Of a DNA stretch of 64,000 nt, positions 1 through 12,022 are shown piece by piece (positions within the stretch are counted from its first letter, which is position 1; the number at the start of each line of letters is the position of its first letter). Position numbers and translations under genes: made by a program. The notes beneath the pieces were generated by a model, which saw nothing but the letters and a program-made list of their open reading frames with translations, was not told the origin of the DNA and made no database searches. The DNA is from Mansonella perstans (Eukaryota; Nematoda; Chromadorea; Rhabditida; Onchocercidae). The stretch covers positions 181,168-245,167 of the forward strand of contig JBAMDO010000073.1 in NCBI GenBank assembly GCA_037074765.1. The letters run 5' to 3'.

Positions 1-269
1 TCAGGAATTTCTCGGATTTTAGTAATCTCGAAATATTTTAGGGTGATATAATTTGTACAGAGAAGAAGTGCGAATCACGTGATTGTTCGCATAATGATTC
101 CAATTTAGAAAACTCTCTTATATGTCCGAAAGACCAGGCATGTTTCTGAAGTAATATTGCTCATTGCTAAAAAAAGCTAATTAGTAATCAACATTAATCA
201 CATATTGCGATGCGACTGGAATAGAATGCAATGTGTAACTTCGGAAGAAGTTTTCCTTTTTGCTTTCAG

Positions 270-2326
270 CACTGTGTCATTGTCACAGAAGATGAGTGTC
301 TGAAAGGGAAATGCAAATATCCACATGGAAGATGTCTTTCTTGGCTACAAATAAATAGCGAAACAGCTCGGCGCACTTGTCGTGAAAGTTTGAATGTTGG
401 TGAGCGAAATATTCCAGGATGCGCAAGAATGTATCTCGAATTTGACATCAATAATTTGTTACCGGTAATTTGGACTGTAGTTTTTCAACGAATTTTTGAA
501 GTAACAAAAGATGTTGCAAAAACAGTGCTACTCATAATACTAATTGTCGTTTGACGAAAACAAATATTTAGCTTCTACACCTATTAAAAGTTTTTTCCTT
601 CTTCCGATTCAATTCTCATTTTACATTCTTAGATTTGAATTTGATGAGGAATTTAATCAAGAAAAAAAGACGGATAAACCGCTGTGGTGGTTATTTAAAA
701 TTTTTCCCTTCCAAATTTTCGAATTTTTACAGGACACAACATTAGGCGACGTTTGCTTTCATCTGCTATTAGATGTTCACACTGCAAATATTACACATGT
801 TGGCTTCGATTGCAAATTGATATTGGCTGATGTTGTGCAAGTGGATATTGTGAGTGTTTGATTTTACACTTATTAAATGCTGTTTAAAATCACTTATGTC
901 ATGAATCGCTCATCATAAATCATGCAATTATCTTAAAAATAATTTCCAGTCCCTGAGGCTCTGTGCATATATATTTGATGAATAACTGTTCTAGTTAGGT
1001 CATTCAGATAGATGATCAGTTATGAATGGAAGATGAAGTAGTTGCTGAGAGTTTTCGCGCATAAAACGTCACAGTAATTATTTAAGGATTAATCGAAAAT
1101 CAATTTAATTATTTCCTATTTTAATTTCTTTTTTCGTAATTGTTTATATCTACTTAGACCTCACTACAATTTCTAACGGATGTTATGATGATAAAAGATT
1201 CCCTAAAGAATCGGATTCGCAGTCATTTAACAGCTAGTCAAATACTTGCCGCAGTTGTCCAGATTATTGATAACGACAGTGAGCACTTCAAGCTTAATTC
1301 CATTTCAAAACTTCGAGATTCTGGTTTGTGTTTACTGATGCATGAAATATATTTGTATAAATAACAAATTTCGTTTTCGTTCGTTCTAAAAACAGATTCA
1401 GAAGCGAAATTTAGAATCAGATTCAAAAGTAAATTTGGATGTTGGCAAGATTTATTTAAAATTCGCTGGCATGGTTGTCAATTCATTTTACTTTTCACTA
1501 TATCTATGTAAACTTACTTTTTAATGATTTTTTCGAACAAAATTAACTTTGGATATTCTAACTTATTATTTCAGCATTATTATCGACAGCAGATTTTACA
1601 CCATTTACAACGAAACAAATGCTTATCGTAATTATTTGCCTGATGTTGCTGATAATTCTTATCCTTCTAAACATTTCTATCATGAAAAATCCCAATCTAT
1701 GTGTTTGGAAACATTCTGCGAATTCGCGGAGCAAAAACAATCTTCTGGAATTGCAATCAAAACAACCTACTCAAATTTATACTATGCAAGCACTAATTAA
1801 ATCTGAAGAAAAGAAACCGAACAGATCATCAGATGATGTCATACATGACACATTTGAGAAGCCATCCTTAAGCGAATTGAGACGTAACGTTTTTTCATTG
1901 TGTAAGAATTTTAATTAATACAAAAATGATTCGTTGTATCAGTGTCGTATTACAGCAAATTAACGAATGTGATTTCCTGTCCGTAACAAAGATGCATATA
2001 TTTGTTTTCAGATATATTTACGAATTTCGAATCCAGTGAAAAATCTGCCAAAAAATTCTTAATTATATGAAAAATGAACACTCCGCAATTCTTCAGGGTA
2101 TTGTTCCGCAGCCGAATCTCTCGATTCTGGAATTTTTGATCGTGAACTGGAAGAAAATGAACATAATATAAGGATCCTCGAACAGCGACGAATGAAATCG
2201 AAATTACGAATTTTACACGAGCCACAATTTCATAAGTCGATTTTAAATTCAATACCATTGCAATTAACCGGTAATAATGTGCAATTAAATGTTTCGAAAA
2301 GTTACCAGTTGGAAAATATTGTGTGA
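270..2326 (+). CDS. Single-pass membrane protein with Cys-containing ectodomain (5' incomplete)
   Basis: Five exons join without a phase conflict: 270-464, 733-849, 1158-1323, 1575-1883 and 2097-2326 (stop TGA), giving 338 residues inside the window. The N-terminal part carries six or more cysteines (for example HCVIVTEDECLKGKCKY) and N-glycosylation sites such as NIT. Exon 4 begins with a Thr-rich stretch and then one strongly hydrophobic segment (MLIVIICLMLLIILILLNIS), followed by a tail of about 150 residues rich in Lys, Ser and Arg. This suggests a type I membrane protein with a cytoplasmic tail. The start codon lies upstream; a cysteine-rich frame at about 49-156 (CTEKKCESRDC, then CPKDQACF) may be an earlier exon, but it meets a stop before any good donor. 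No family is recognised. The gene is confident because four consecutive junctions agree in phase; the function is unknown. Confidence 0.82.
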
Positions 2327-2435
2327 GCAATCGTTTTTTTTCAGATATATTATGTAAATACATGAGTATAATAATCACGATTTGCCTCGGTTCGTCTGTT
2401 TTATTAATTAGATCAATTTTTGTTTTACACTTTCC

Positions 2436-2540
2436 GCATATCTGGCCATCAATTGCAACTTTGACATATCTGGCCATCAATTAGACCAATTTTTGTCTTA
2501 CTCTTCACTCTTCTCGCATATCTGGCCATCAATTGCAATT
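2436..2540. repeat. Threefold repeat of catatctggccatcaatt
   Basis: The 18-base core catatctggccatcaatt occurs three times, at about 2438, 2465 and 2518. The outer two copies share further flanking sequence (a caatttttgt motif before and gcaa after), so a unit of roughly 80 bases seems to have duplicated with an extra partial copy. Confidence 0.8.
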
Positions 2541-4345
2541 CCTATTTTCGCCGGTATGGCAAGTTTGTGTCTTAAGTTGTCTTTGATGACGAATTTTTGC
2601 AAGCTTAAAAGCGGTAAAGTTAAATGTTGCCCTCATGAGGCATAAATTATCAAAATACTTGTTGAAAATACAGATTTTAAACAGTGATAAAGCAGAATTG
2701 TTCGAATTTATCATTTAACTTATAATGATACTATCAACTGTGTATTTTACTGTTACCACTTTGTGACTATTATGTTTGATTTATAATAAATATTTCTTTG
2801 TGTTTCCTAACTAGAAATTTCTCACAATTTACTTTTAAGCATTCAGATCTAAATTTTAAAGAGTGGCTTTAAATTTCAAATTTTTGTTCCATAGAGAAAT
2901 CTTTAGTTATTTTACTCGAAAGCATCCAATCAAATTTGTAATATTCAATTCACGTAGAAGATTTTTAAAAAAAACTACCAGTTAAAATTTTAAGAAAATT
3001 GAAATTTCGACTTAAGCATAAGTCAAATTACTTTAAAGAATTCAATCTTTTTATTGCTCTAGTAGTTAGTTATTTTACTTTCTACTCCATTTGCCAGCTT
3101 TTCCTACGTCTTTGCACATAATTATATTTGTTGATAATTATACCATTGACAATGCAATGATCACATTTGATCAGAAAAATAAATCACATGCGAAACGAAA
3201 ATAATGTAAAAATGAAATCAATCGATCAGGAATTTATCATGATTTCAAAAATTAACAGCGTCAGAGTAATTCAGGAATATTTCATTGAATTTCAAAGCAA
3301 TCCTTTTCGTTAATATGCGAATATTTTGACCATACAGTATTTGAAGTCATATTTTCAAATTACTGTTTACGATTTTCTCTTGTTTTTTCTTTTGTTTATT
3401 TCCATGTTAATTTAATATTTCGCTTATAATAATAATTTATTATTTTGCTGATTTGTATTTGACAAATTAAACATTGCTGATTGAAATTCTTGCACAAGCT
3501 TAAGTGGGATCCATTGATGGTGCAGAAGTCTATTTCAAATCTGTTCCTATTTTTAAAATAATATCGAAATATGAATCTGCTCAAGTTATTATTGATTTGC
3601 TGTATCATTTCACGTACTGTTCTAATCTTCATATCATTTTTTAAAGAACTGTCATATTAATTCTTCTGTTTGATGAAATTACTTCATAGTGAAATGTTAC
3701 TGCAAATAATCGTGGAACAATAAGCACGAGAAAGACACTCTGCAGTACGTTAAACAGCGGAAAGGCTCATTTAGTTTATGCTGGCAATTTTTGCTGCATT
3801 TACCGAACACTAGGAGTGTATGCTTGAAATCTTAGCAGGTGAAGTCTTGTGAAGTCTTGTCCAACAAAAACTTAAAACTTTGAAACTGAAAATTATTTCA
3901 AAGCTTCAAAAATTAATTAATCCAAACTGAGAAAGTGAATTTAAGAAATTCACAGATATTGTCGAGAAAAAATCTAAGAATTAATCAAATAATTGAAATG
4001 TTCATATAACTTGTTTCGCCCATACCCATTTTATTCACTTTCATTCTTTCATTGTGTCCTACATTAAGATTTCAAAAGGAAAAAAAGGAAAAACTGATGG
4101 ATCTGGAGTGGAACTGACTGATTTTTATTTGACCGTAAATTTTAAGTAAAAACACTAAAATTTTGATGATTGTCATTTAAATGACACTTTTTGATAATCC
4201 ACTCTGTTTCGAAAAAAAAAATTTTCCACTGTATTTAAATGTGAAATTAATCTCTCTTAAGTTTCTGGTCAGAAATGTCTCCATTGGTGTTTCAAAAGAG
4301 ATAAATTCTTTCGGTTTTTCTTACTTTCAAGATTTCACATTTCGC

Positions 4346-4428
4346 TTTCAATATAACCGATACTTTTTGATCACTTCCAATATAACCAATACTTTTTGAG
4401 CAATTTCAATATAACCGATACATTTTCT
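4346..4428. repeat. Short tandem repeat, unit about 27 bp, 3 copies
   Basis: The motif caatataaccgatactttt recurs at about 27-base spacing three times with one or two changes per copy. It lies just upstream of the lectin gene start. Confidence 0.75.
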
Positions 4429-4619
4429 AAAATCTTAGAAGTCAGAGTTATATTGTGTTACATTTATCCTCTAGTCGTCGTAGGAAACGACATTGTAAAA
4501 GACATGATCGAAACAGTTCTGCGCACTGACCAGCTAACCATTTGTAAAGCAATTCACTCAAATATTTTTACAAAAATTTACAGTTTGATTATTTGGTTAT
4601 TTTGCGCATAAAATTTGAA

Positions 4620-7600
4620 ATGATAAACTTGCTGCTGTCTCTTGTTCTTTGCGATTTTCTGATTGGAGCTGATGCCAAAAGTAAGTTATAATAGCAAGAG
4701 TAAGTTTGCATTCAATCACTGTTAATTTCATGGTGACAATTTTCCAAAATATTTTTCTTTCTTCATTGCGATCTTCCAGTCCAGAATTAGCTTTTCATTT
4801 TCCAGTCAAATGTCTTATCACTGCGACAGTTTGCCGAACTGCGCTTCTATACTGTTGCATATACAGAATCTCCGTGATTTAGTGTTTTGGGAAGCATATC
4901 GATTTATCATATATAATTCTCGGTAACATCCACTGACACTGCGATTGCTCTTAGTTCTGATTTAAGCAATTAGCCAGCATGATTAAAAGAATAGGAAGGG
5001 AATTATATTTTTCCTTAAATATTCAGTTAAAGACCACGGAGATTTAAGAATTTCCGATAAACTCAGTGCTGCAATTGCCATCAGCCAATTATTAAGTTTG
5101 TTAAGAAATGACATAACTAAAGCAGATATTGATGGATTTAATGGAACTTCCAGAAGAGAGGCAACAGGCAAAATGATATTATAACTTTTTTAAGCATTTC
5201 TATTCGTTTTCATTTCAAAGAAAGCATTTTGAATTAAACTTTAATTTTGAAAAAAATCTAATTTTATTCTCTAAATGTGATTTCTTGAAAACAAGTAAAT
5301 GATGGAATTATATATTCTGATATCAAAACAAGTACACTGTGTAGGTTTGAGAATTTAATTGTGCATCTTGAATTTCAGTTCTATTTTCAATTTGAAAATT
5401 TCGTTCAGAAAAGTATTAATGGCCTTTCTAGGTTGCCAAATACCGACAGACTGCAATACTGATCAAGTTTGTGACGAAGGAAAGTGCATTCCAGAGTTGC
5501 TGGAAGTACTGGCAATGGCAAAAAAAGAAAAAAAACTTCGATGTATGATTAAATTATCCAAATGAATATGTTGCAAACATTTAGATTGCAATCTTAAAGA
5601 ATTACAAATTTTGCAATGAAGTAGACGCTTCCAGCAATTTTTATCATTATTGCAGCTTGTGAAGCAGATTATCACTGTAAATATTGGCAAAAGTGTTTGA
5701 ATGGTACATGTGTGAAAAATGTTCGATCTTTAATTCGACTTGGTACCGCTCTTTCTAACATTCTCGAAACTATTTTCCTTCACCCGAAAATCATTTCTTT
5801 AATTCACCGATAAATGTTAAGTTTCTTATATTAATAGGTTCTAATTTGAACTTTTGGAACATTGATAATGGTGCAATTGTTGGCTGCACTTAAATATGGT
5901 ATCAATTACAGGAGTAGTGTGTGAAGTCGATAAGGATTGTGAAAATGGCAATATTTGTAAGGACGAAAAATGCGTGTCTTCTTATAATAATGGTGGAAAA
6001 TGATGAATTTATTGATTATTTAAATTGTTATAGAATCATATCTGTCAACTTCGACAATTTTCAAGATTTATTGATTTTTGATCTATCAAATTTGCAATTG
6101 TTCATTTACATAAATCTTAAAAAATTCAATATTTATGAAGTTTCTTTTAAAAATTAATTCTAATTGGCCTTTTGGAACCGGTCACTTAAATTATGGCGCA
6201 ACTATCAGCTGTAATTATATATTATATCTATTCCAGCAACAAAGTGCCAAGTCAACAACGACTGCAAAAGCGGCATTTGTAGGAATGGACAATGCATATC
6301 CATAAAATCGCTTCCAAAAAATTTTGGTAGAAACGACAAATTAATAAATTTTATTGATTATTTAAATTGATATAAAATCATATCTGTCAACTTGGCATTA
6401 TTCATTTAAATTCAAAAACTTGACAAATTTAATATTTATGGAGGTTCTTTCATAAGTTTTTTGGAACCTGCCGCTTGAACTACAACGTAATTAACTTAAA
6501 TTATAGCGTAATGTAATTTAATACATATACATTTCAGGAAAAATATGTCAAATTAACAAAGATTGCGGAGAAGGCAAAAATTGTAGCAACGGAAAATGTC
6601 TACCTGTCAATTCCCGTGCAAAAAATATTGGTAAGACGAGAGACATTTATTGATTTTTAAATTTATATGAAATTTCTTCCAATTTTCCAACTGCTTAATC
6701 TTAATAGCAGTTTCAAGATTCATTGCTCTGCACTTTCAGTGTGTAAAAATGACAGCCAATGTAACTTTGATGAGCTTTGCGCAACTGATGGATACTGTAT
6801 TCATGATCCGTCATTCCCAAAATTTGTTTCAAGTAAGTCAATATCATATTGCTGATAGACTTGCTTTAAGGCATGAAATATATCTAAATTTCTACCAAAA
6901 TTACTGAAATTTGGTCTAATAAAAGAATGGCATTTCAGGATGTGAGAACATTGCCAATCACTACTGCTATATTTCGTATCCTTATGCAAGTAAGGATTAA
7001 TCAAATTAACGGTTCTAGAGATTCTTCAGGATTTCGTGCTTAATACTATGTGAGTAAAATATTTTAGGTTGCGAAACCAGTGAACAATGCGCAAACTACG
7101 AAATTTGTGTTATGGGAGGTTACTGTGTTCCGGATCCGTATTTCAAGCCAGATAAAAAAAGTATGCATGAATATCACAATGAAACACATTGTTTTTTTTA
7201 GGCTTGCAATTAAAAGGGTCATGTGATAGAAGCGTAATGAAAATGAAAAAACTAAACTGTAATGAGAGTGAAATCTTCCTCTTTCCTCGTGGGATTGACT
7301 ATAAAAGGCTATGATCCCGGTAGTTCTGGCGAAACTATTAGATGAATCTTTAGAATTTTCTGCTTACTTACACTGAAACTTAAACTTTGAAATATGACAT
7401 GCAAATGACCCCAAAGTTGTACCTATTAATCCTTGATGTTCTTTCGTTTCTTTTACTTTTACTTTTACCACTTTCACTTTTAAGTACTTTTACTAAAAAC
7501 TAATAAAATTTTTTTGTGATTTAATAATCAACGATATTTATTTCAGGATCATGCGACGATTCATGGTGGCAATTCAAAGAGAAATGTTATCTTCCGGTAT

Positions 7601-8361
7601 TGTCAGATCTTTCATTTTTTAACAGAAATTTGAAATATATTTTTGCTTTATTCTTCAAATAAATCCTTCATCCTCCTAGTTACATTTTCGAAGAAGCTTA
7701 AATTCTATTTTTTTTTAGGTCCATGGCCTTTTCACTCATTTTCAAGGCTCTAATTATTGTGCAAAGATCGGAGCTTATCTGACTACAATCAGAGACGCTG
7801 AACAAGCTAATTACGTGAATTGTGAGTAGTTTTAAAAATTTGGATTGCAAAGCAATCATGAAATTGTGAGAGAGCCTGAAATGCTGATAAGCAGCATAGC
7901 CTGAAATGCCTAAAATACTTGTAAAAATAAGCAGCCTGAAATGCTGATAAACAGCCCGAAATACTGACGGGCAGCAGCATATTACTGCGAACGACATTTG
8001 AACTCAGACAATTATTCAATACAACATTGATATTAAGACCGAAGTTTTCATAAACAGAAAAATAATTAAATCATTAAAACTTTCACACAGTAACTTTCCA
8101 GATATATACAGTGTGAAAGGAAATGGTACATATGGTACATATTGGATTGGTTTGCTTAAAGATATCAACGGCATTTTGAAATGGCAAAACGGCGAATCTG
8201 TGAATTACACAAACTGGGATGAAGGACAGCCGGAACGACGGATAGGTTGTGTCATTGCCAATATTATAAACTGCAGGGGGAAGTGGTTGGTAACTGATTG
8301 CTTTGAATTGCAGTATCCAGATCAAGGGTTCGTTTGTGAGAAGGATATCCGTAAAAAATAG
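4620..8361 (+). CDS. Secreted EB-module/C-type lectin mosaic protein
   Basis: Thirteen exons fit in phase: 4620-4680, 5027-5167, 5432-5542, 5656-5742, 5912-5992, 6237-6326, 6538-6630, 6740-6832, 6939-6989, 7068-7160, 7547-7596, 7719-7821 and 8102-8361, giving 437 residues. Residues 1-19 are a signal peptide (MINLLLSLVLCDFLIGADA). After a linker of about 48 residues come seven four-cysteine modules and one shortened one, each with its own phase 1-1 exon and spacing near C-x5-C-x5-C-x4-C, for example CEVDKDCENGNICKDEKC. This resembles nematode EB modules. The last three exons encode a long-form C-type lectin fold: SCDDSWWQFKEKCY, YWIGL, NYTNWDEGQPE and a closing FVCEK. The EPN/QPD site reads QPE and the WND triplet is replaced (GKWLVTDC), so classical calcium-dependent sugar binding looks unlikely. 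Exon 2 uses a probable GC donor (ACAG/gcaaaa); skipping it also keeps phase. Likely secreted; ligand unknown. Confidence 0.92.
5168..5431 (+). other. Probable GC-AG intron (intron 2 of lectin gene)
   Basis: The exon 2 frame is phase-compatible with exons 1 and 3 only if it leaves at ACAG/gcaaaa, a good match to the known GC-donor consensus. Reading on instead meets TAA at 5182-5184, which would give a signal-peptide-bearing product of about 70 residues. The alternative, joining exon 1 directly to exon 3, is also in phase 1. So three products are possible here. Confidence 0.55.
7850..7990. repeat. Degenerate tandem repeat in lectin-gene intron
   Basis: The motif agcctgaaatgctgataa recurs three to four times with variants (gcagcctgaaatgc, acagcccgaaatac) inside the intron between lectin-domain exons 12 and 13. 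It creates long antisense open frames that are not genes. Confidence 0.75.
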
Positions 8362-10440
8362 TGTCACTCCATTTAGTTCTTTTTCGGTTACAATTTTTTG
8401 AATTTTTTCCAGTAAATTTCTGAAGAATTTCTGAAGTCAGCATTGATTCTCTTTCCTCAGCATATACTGTTTTGACGCTAGATTCATTAAATGATATTGT
8501 CTTATCATTTTTGGCATGGCTTGATCAATGCTATGGCTTACATTGCTCCTCGTTATAATGTCAATTGCTAGATGGTAATTGTTATTTAAGGACAATTACA
8601 GCATTTTTATCAATGCAACAAAAACTTTTTTATTTACATTGCCTTTGATGAACCGACAATCCCTTCATTCGCACTTTTTCAGTGCAAATTCAAAATGAAG
8701 TGAGAGAGAGAGATCTTTTGTTATTCAAAACTCTTAAGTAATGAATGAGTTTGATTCCGACATTAAAGCATAGAAGGAATGTTGATCATTTTGTAGCCAT
8801 ATATTATTTATCTGACTGCACTTTTTCGATACTTTTCCTGATATTTTATTCAATCAGATTAAATTGAAAAAGTCATTTAAACGAGCGGTGTCTTTTAAAT
8901 AGGACTTCATGTCAGCCTTTGCGTAGCGTAACGCAAAAGAAAGAATAAATAAGTGAACTATTGAAATTCCGTACTGTTAAATTATTGAAGTTCTGTGAAT
9001 GCGAAAAAGATATTGGAAGTTAGAAACATCGAAAACAAAATGATTTATGTGCCATAAAAAATGATTTTTAAAAAATAAAATTTTTCCCGGTTTGATAAAG
9101 CAACAAAAATATTAAACAGATTAAAACAGAGATGCAAGTTTGAATTTCCATGGCTCTGTAATTCGCTTTTTCATATTTGTCGTAAAAATTTAAAGTGGTC
9201 TTCTAATTTCAATAAACATTCTACATTCGTTACTTCCATCATTTGACCAGTACACATGTGCTTATTTTTCTTTACCAGAAAATAATTTCGAAAACAATTT
9301 GCAAATTAAGTTTAACAAAAGAAAAGCAACTAAAGAATTTAAGAAAATTTGTCATAAGAGATTTTCAGACTAAAGAATTGATCTTGTTTAAATTAATCAT
9401 CTTACCCTTTTATATCACTTCATTCCGCTCATAATGATCAAAACAGTTATTGCTCTTATTAATTTATAAAAGTTCAAAAATATTCGTCATTTCTCCGAAA
9501 AATATTCCAAAATGTCTGCAGTGGCTGAGACTTTCAATTTTTTATGAACACACACAATGATGTACAATTTACTCTTTTAGTGACCAAATTATTTTTGACG
9601 ACTGAAGTACTAAAGCAATCAATAATGATTAATTTAGCGAAATCCGAAATAATTTCTAAACTTCTAAACTTTAGAAATTTTTCCTAGATTAACTAAGAAA
9701 AAATTTTTTTTCTAGATTAACTTTTTTTCTAGATGAATTTCCTAGATTAATTTAAGTTCACAGAAGTAGAAAACCGTATTTCATCTAATACTTGATTTGC
9801 ATACATCAAGCATTTTTCAGATTTTCTCTAATATTGCAGAAAATCTGTGACACTTGTTGAATGTCAGGATAGTAGAAGTTAAGTCTTTTATATCCGATAA
9901 TGCATTCAAGTCATCTTCAGTCTATCTCTGCCACCAGTTTTCATGTCATCATCAGGTCGATTATTCATTCCTGCAAACAATAATATAAAGAATGGGAAAT
10001 GTCTTCTTCAATGGTCAGAAAATATCGTGTTATTATTTAAATTCAAATTCAATGTCACAAATAAGTTTGTGTTATACTTTTGCATTCAAAACTATCTAAG
10101 ACTCTTGAAAATTTTTCGGAAGCTTAAAATGTTTCATTGACTAAATAATTTTCGAGATTTTCTTTTGCTTTCTGTTGCATATGTTTCAAAAAGTATTCCA
10201 ATTCCCGCAAATAATTATTGCAATTGATTGATGGCTTATAAACCAATCCATTCTAATCATTCTTTTACCAGTCATGAAGCTGTTTAGTGAGAAAAAAAAT
10301 TAATATAGGTTGCTAAAATTGATCGGATCAATCAAAGTGGCAGATTCATGAAAAATTCCGTGATTGGTACGTGAGATAAAGCAAAACTACTTTTTAAAAC
10401 TTACTAACTCTACTAAAATATTATAATTACAATTTCTCTG
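8362..10440. other. Intergenic, no gene seen
   Basis: AT-rich spacer downstream of the lectin gene. Open frames at 9243-9434 and 9943-10140 lack splice sites and read as random AT-rich translation. A small cluster of ctagatta repeats lies near 9685-9750. Confidence 0.55.
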
Positions 10441-10443
10441 TGG

Positions 10444-12022
10444 TATAATTCCCGAAGCATTATGCATTGAGAGTGGTGATATTAGCGACGAAGAATTTAG
10501 AAAGATTAATGAAAGGCTTGAGTCGGAAAGAGTACAATCGCTATCAAAGTTTTAAGGTAACATCTAACACTTTATACTTTCGTTTTCATTAAAAAAATAT
10601 ATCCTTGCATTGTCATAGTTTCAATTTAATTCTTTATGTGATTAGATTGATCAGATTTTAAAACTAACTAATTACAAATCTCATCTAATGTAAGAATATC
10701 AGAAGACGAGAATTGATTGGGTTCTGTCTTCTGTTATAAACACGGAATCATTTGACACTTGAAAGTTTGCAGAGAAAGTGAGGCCGAATTTTCTTGAAAA
10801 AATGAAAAATATGAAAAGATGAAATTAAAAAAACTTATTAAGGCAAGTTTGCAAGCAAAAAAGTCGCTTGAACAATTGCAACAAAAAGCGAAAAAAATAA
10901 GGAATTAAAATGGTTTCGGCTCATTTTCAAAAGTTCTAAATTGCAAAATCTTTGAATATTGAGAAGCAAGATTGACATATTTAAGAAAAAATGACATTTT
11001 TCAAATAAAAACGATTTCGAAGAAACTTTCAAACTCTCTTTGTTTTTTCCAAACTCTTTTCCAAACGATTTTTTTCGTTCCAGTGATATGATTTTCTTCC
11101 TCTGTTTTACTAATGAAAATTTTGAGATGGCTCAAATTTCGGAATGTGAAAAGAGAGTACTTGCATATTCTGGATTCAAAAACTACAAAATAAAACAGGT
11201 GTGGAAAAATTAATTTTTATACTCCGAGATTCTTGCTCAAAGAACCGACGGTAAGGACGAATATCATTTTTTACCTAAATTATTGAAACAATTGAGCTTT
11301 AGAAAGTCAAAAAAATTGTCGAACTTATCCGTTTTCAAAAACATTTCAAGTGAGATGTTTATATGTAGCAACTTGGAATAAAAAAGTTTGATTTTTCAGT
11401 AAAAGTAAGGGTTTTTGCTAGAATCTTATGTTTGGTATAAATTTCATAGCTTCTTATTCCTCCATTCTTCCGTGTCTTATTAAATTTTGCTCAGGATAAC
11501 AAAGCAGAAGCAGAATATGTCAGAGAAAAAGATTTTCCTGTTTTTTAAAATGTTGAAAATTCTTATGACTGAATCATTGCAAAGTTTTTGCTGACATCAC
11601 AATTAAAAATAGAAGCTGTCAAGTTTTTCTCTTTTATTAAATAAAATAATTTGAAATGAATTTCCGGTCTTTATGATGACAGAACAAACTATAAGCCAAC
11701 TAGAAATTCTCTTCCAAAATAATTCATCCCTTTTCTTAAAGTTTATAAACTTTTCCCTAAACTGAATATCACATTGTACATTTTTTAATGCTTTTTACTT
11801 TTTTTGTTGTTTGTCTATTATTGTTATTATTATTTCTTATTTTAGAAAAAGAAAGTAATAATAGAAAGTTGAGCTGTTCTCTCTTTTCTTTAAATCAAAG
11901 TGATTCATCAGATGTTAAAAGCAGCTTGCAATGCTTAGAAATTGCTAGTAAATATTTAAAAATTTTTTTAAGCAGATGAAAGCTCTGAAGAGGATGTATA
12001 TATATCGATCATCCGAAATTGA
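10444..12022 (+). CDS. Possible fragmented gene, charged/acidic protein (unresolved)
   Basis: Several pieces between 10.4 and 12.0 kb look coding, but I cannot join them into one model. At 10450-10555 one frame gives an acidic stretch (SGDISDEEFRKINERLESER) ending in a stop, while an overlapping frame reads into a strong donor (TTTTAAG/gtaaca). At 10819-10908 lies a lysine-rich helical 29-residue frame. Around 11091-11200 a frame (MAQISECEKRVLAYSG) ends at a cag/gtgtgg donor. At about 11847-11947 and 11976-12022 there is a serine/aspartate-rich pair ending ESSEEDVYISIIRN and a stop; the apparent intron between them would be only 28 bases if the nearest donor is used, or about 80 bases if the donor near 11898 is used. 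No family is recognised. It may be a fast-evolving gene or a decayed one. Confidence 0.3.

Larger units (their letters stand above)
2327..4619. other. Intergenic, no gene seen
   Basis: AT-rich spacer between the membrane protein and the lectin gene. It holds two short repeat blocks (about 2436-2540 and 4346-4428). Open frames here have no splice context and unlikely composition. Promoter elements of the downstream gene would lie at its right end, but none can be recognised. Confidence 0.6.

Noticed and set aside
1950..2480. 176-codon minus-strand frame
   Set aside because: It is antisense to the final exon of the plus-strand membrane gene, whose splice phases are consistent, and its own composition is not protein-like.
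8083..8367. 94-codon minus-strand frame
   Set aside because: Antisense shadow of the lectin-domain exon 8102-8361.
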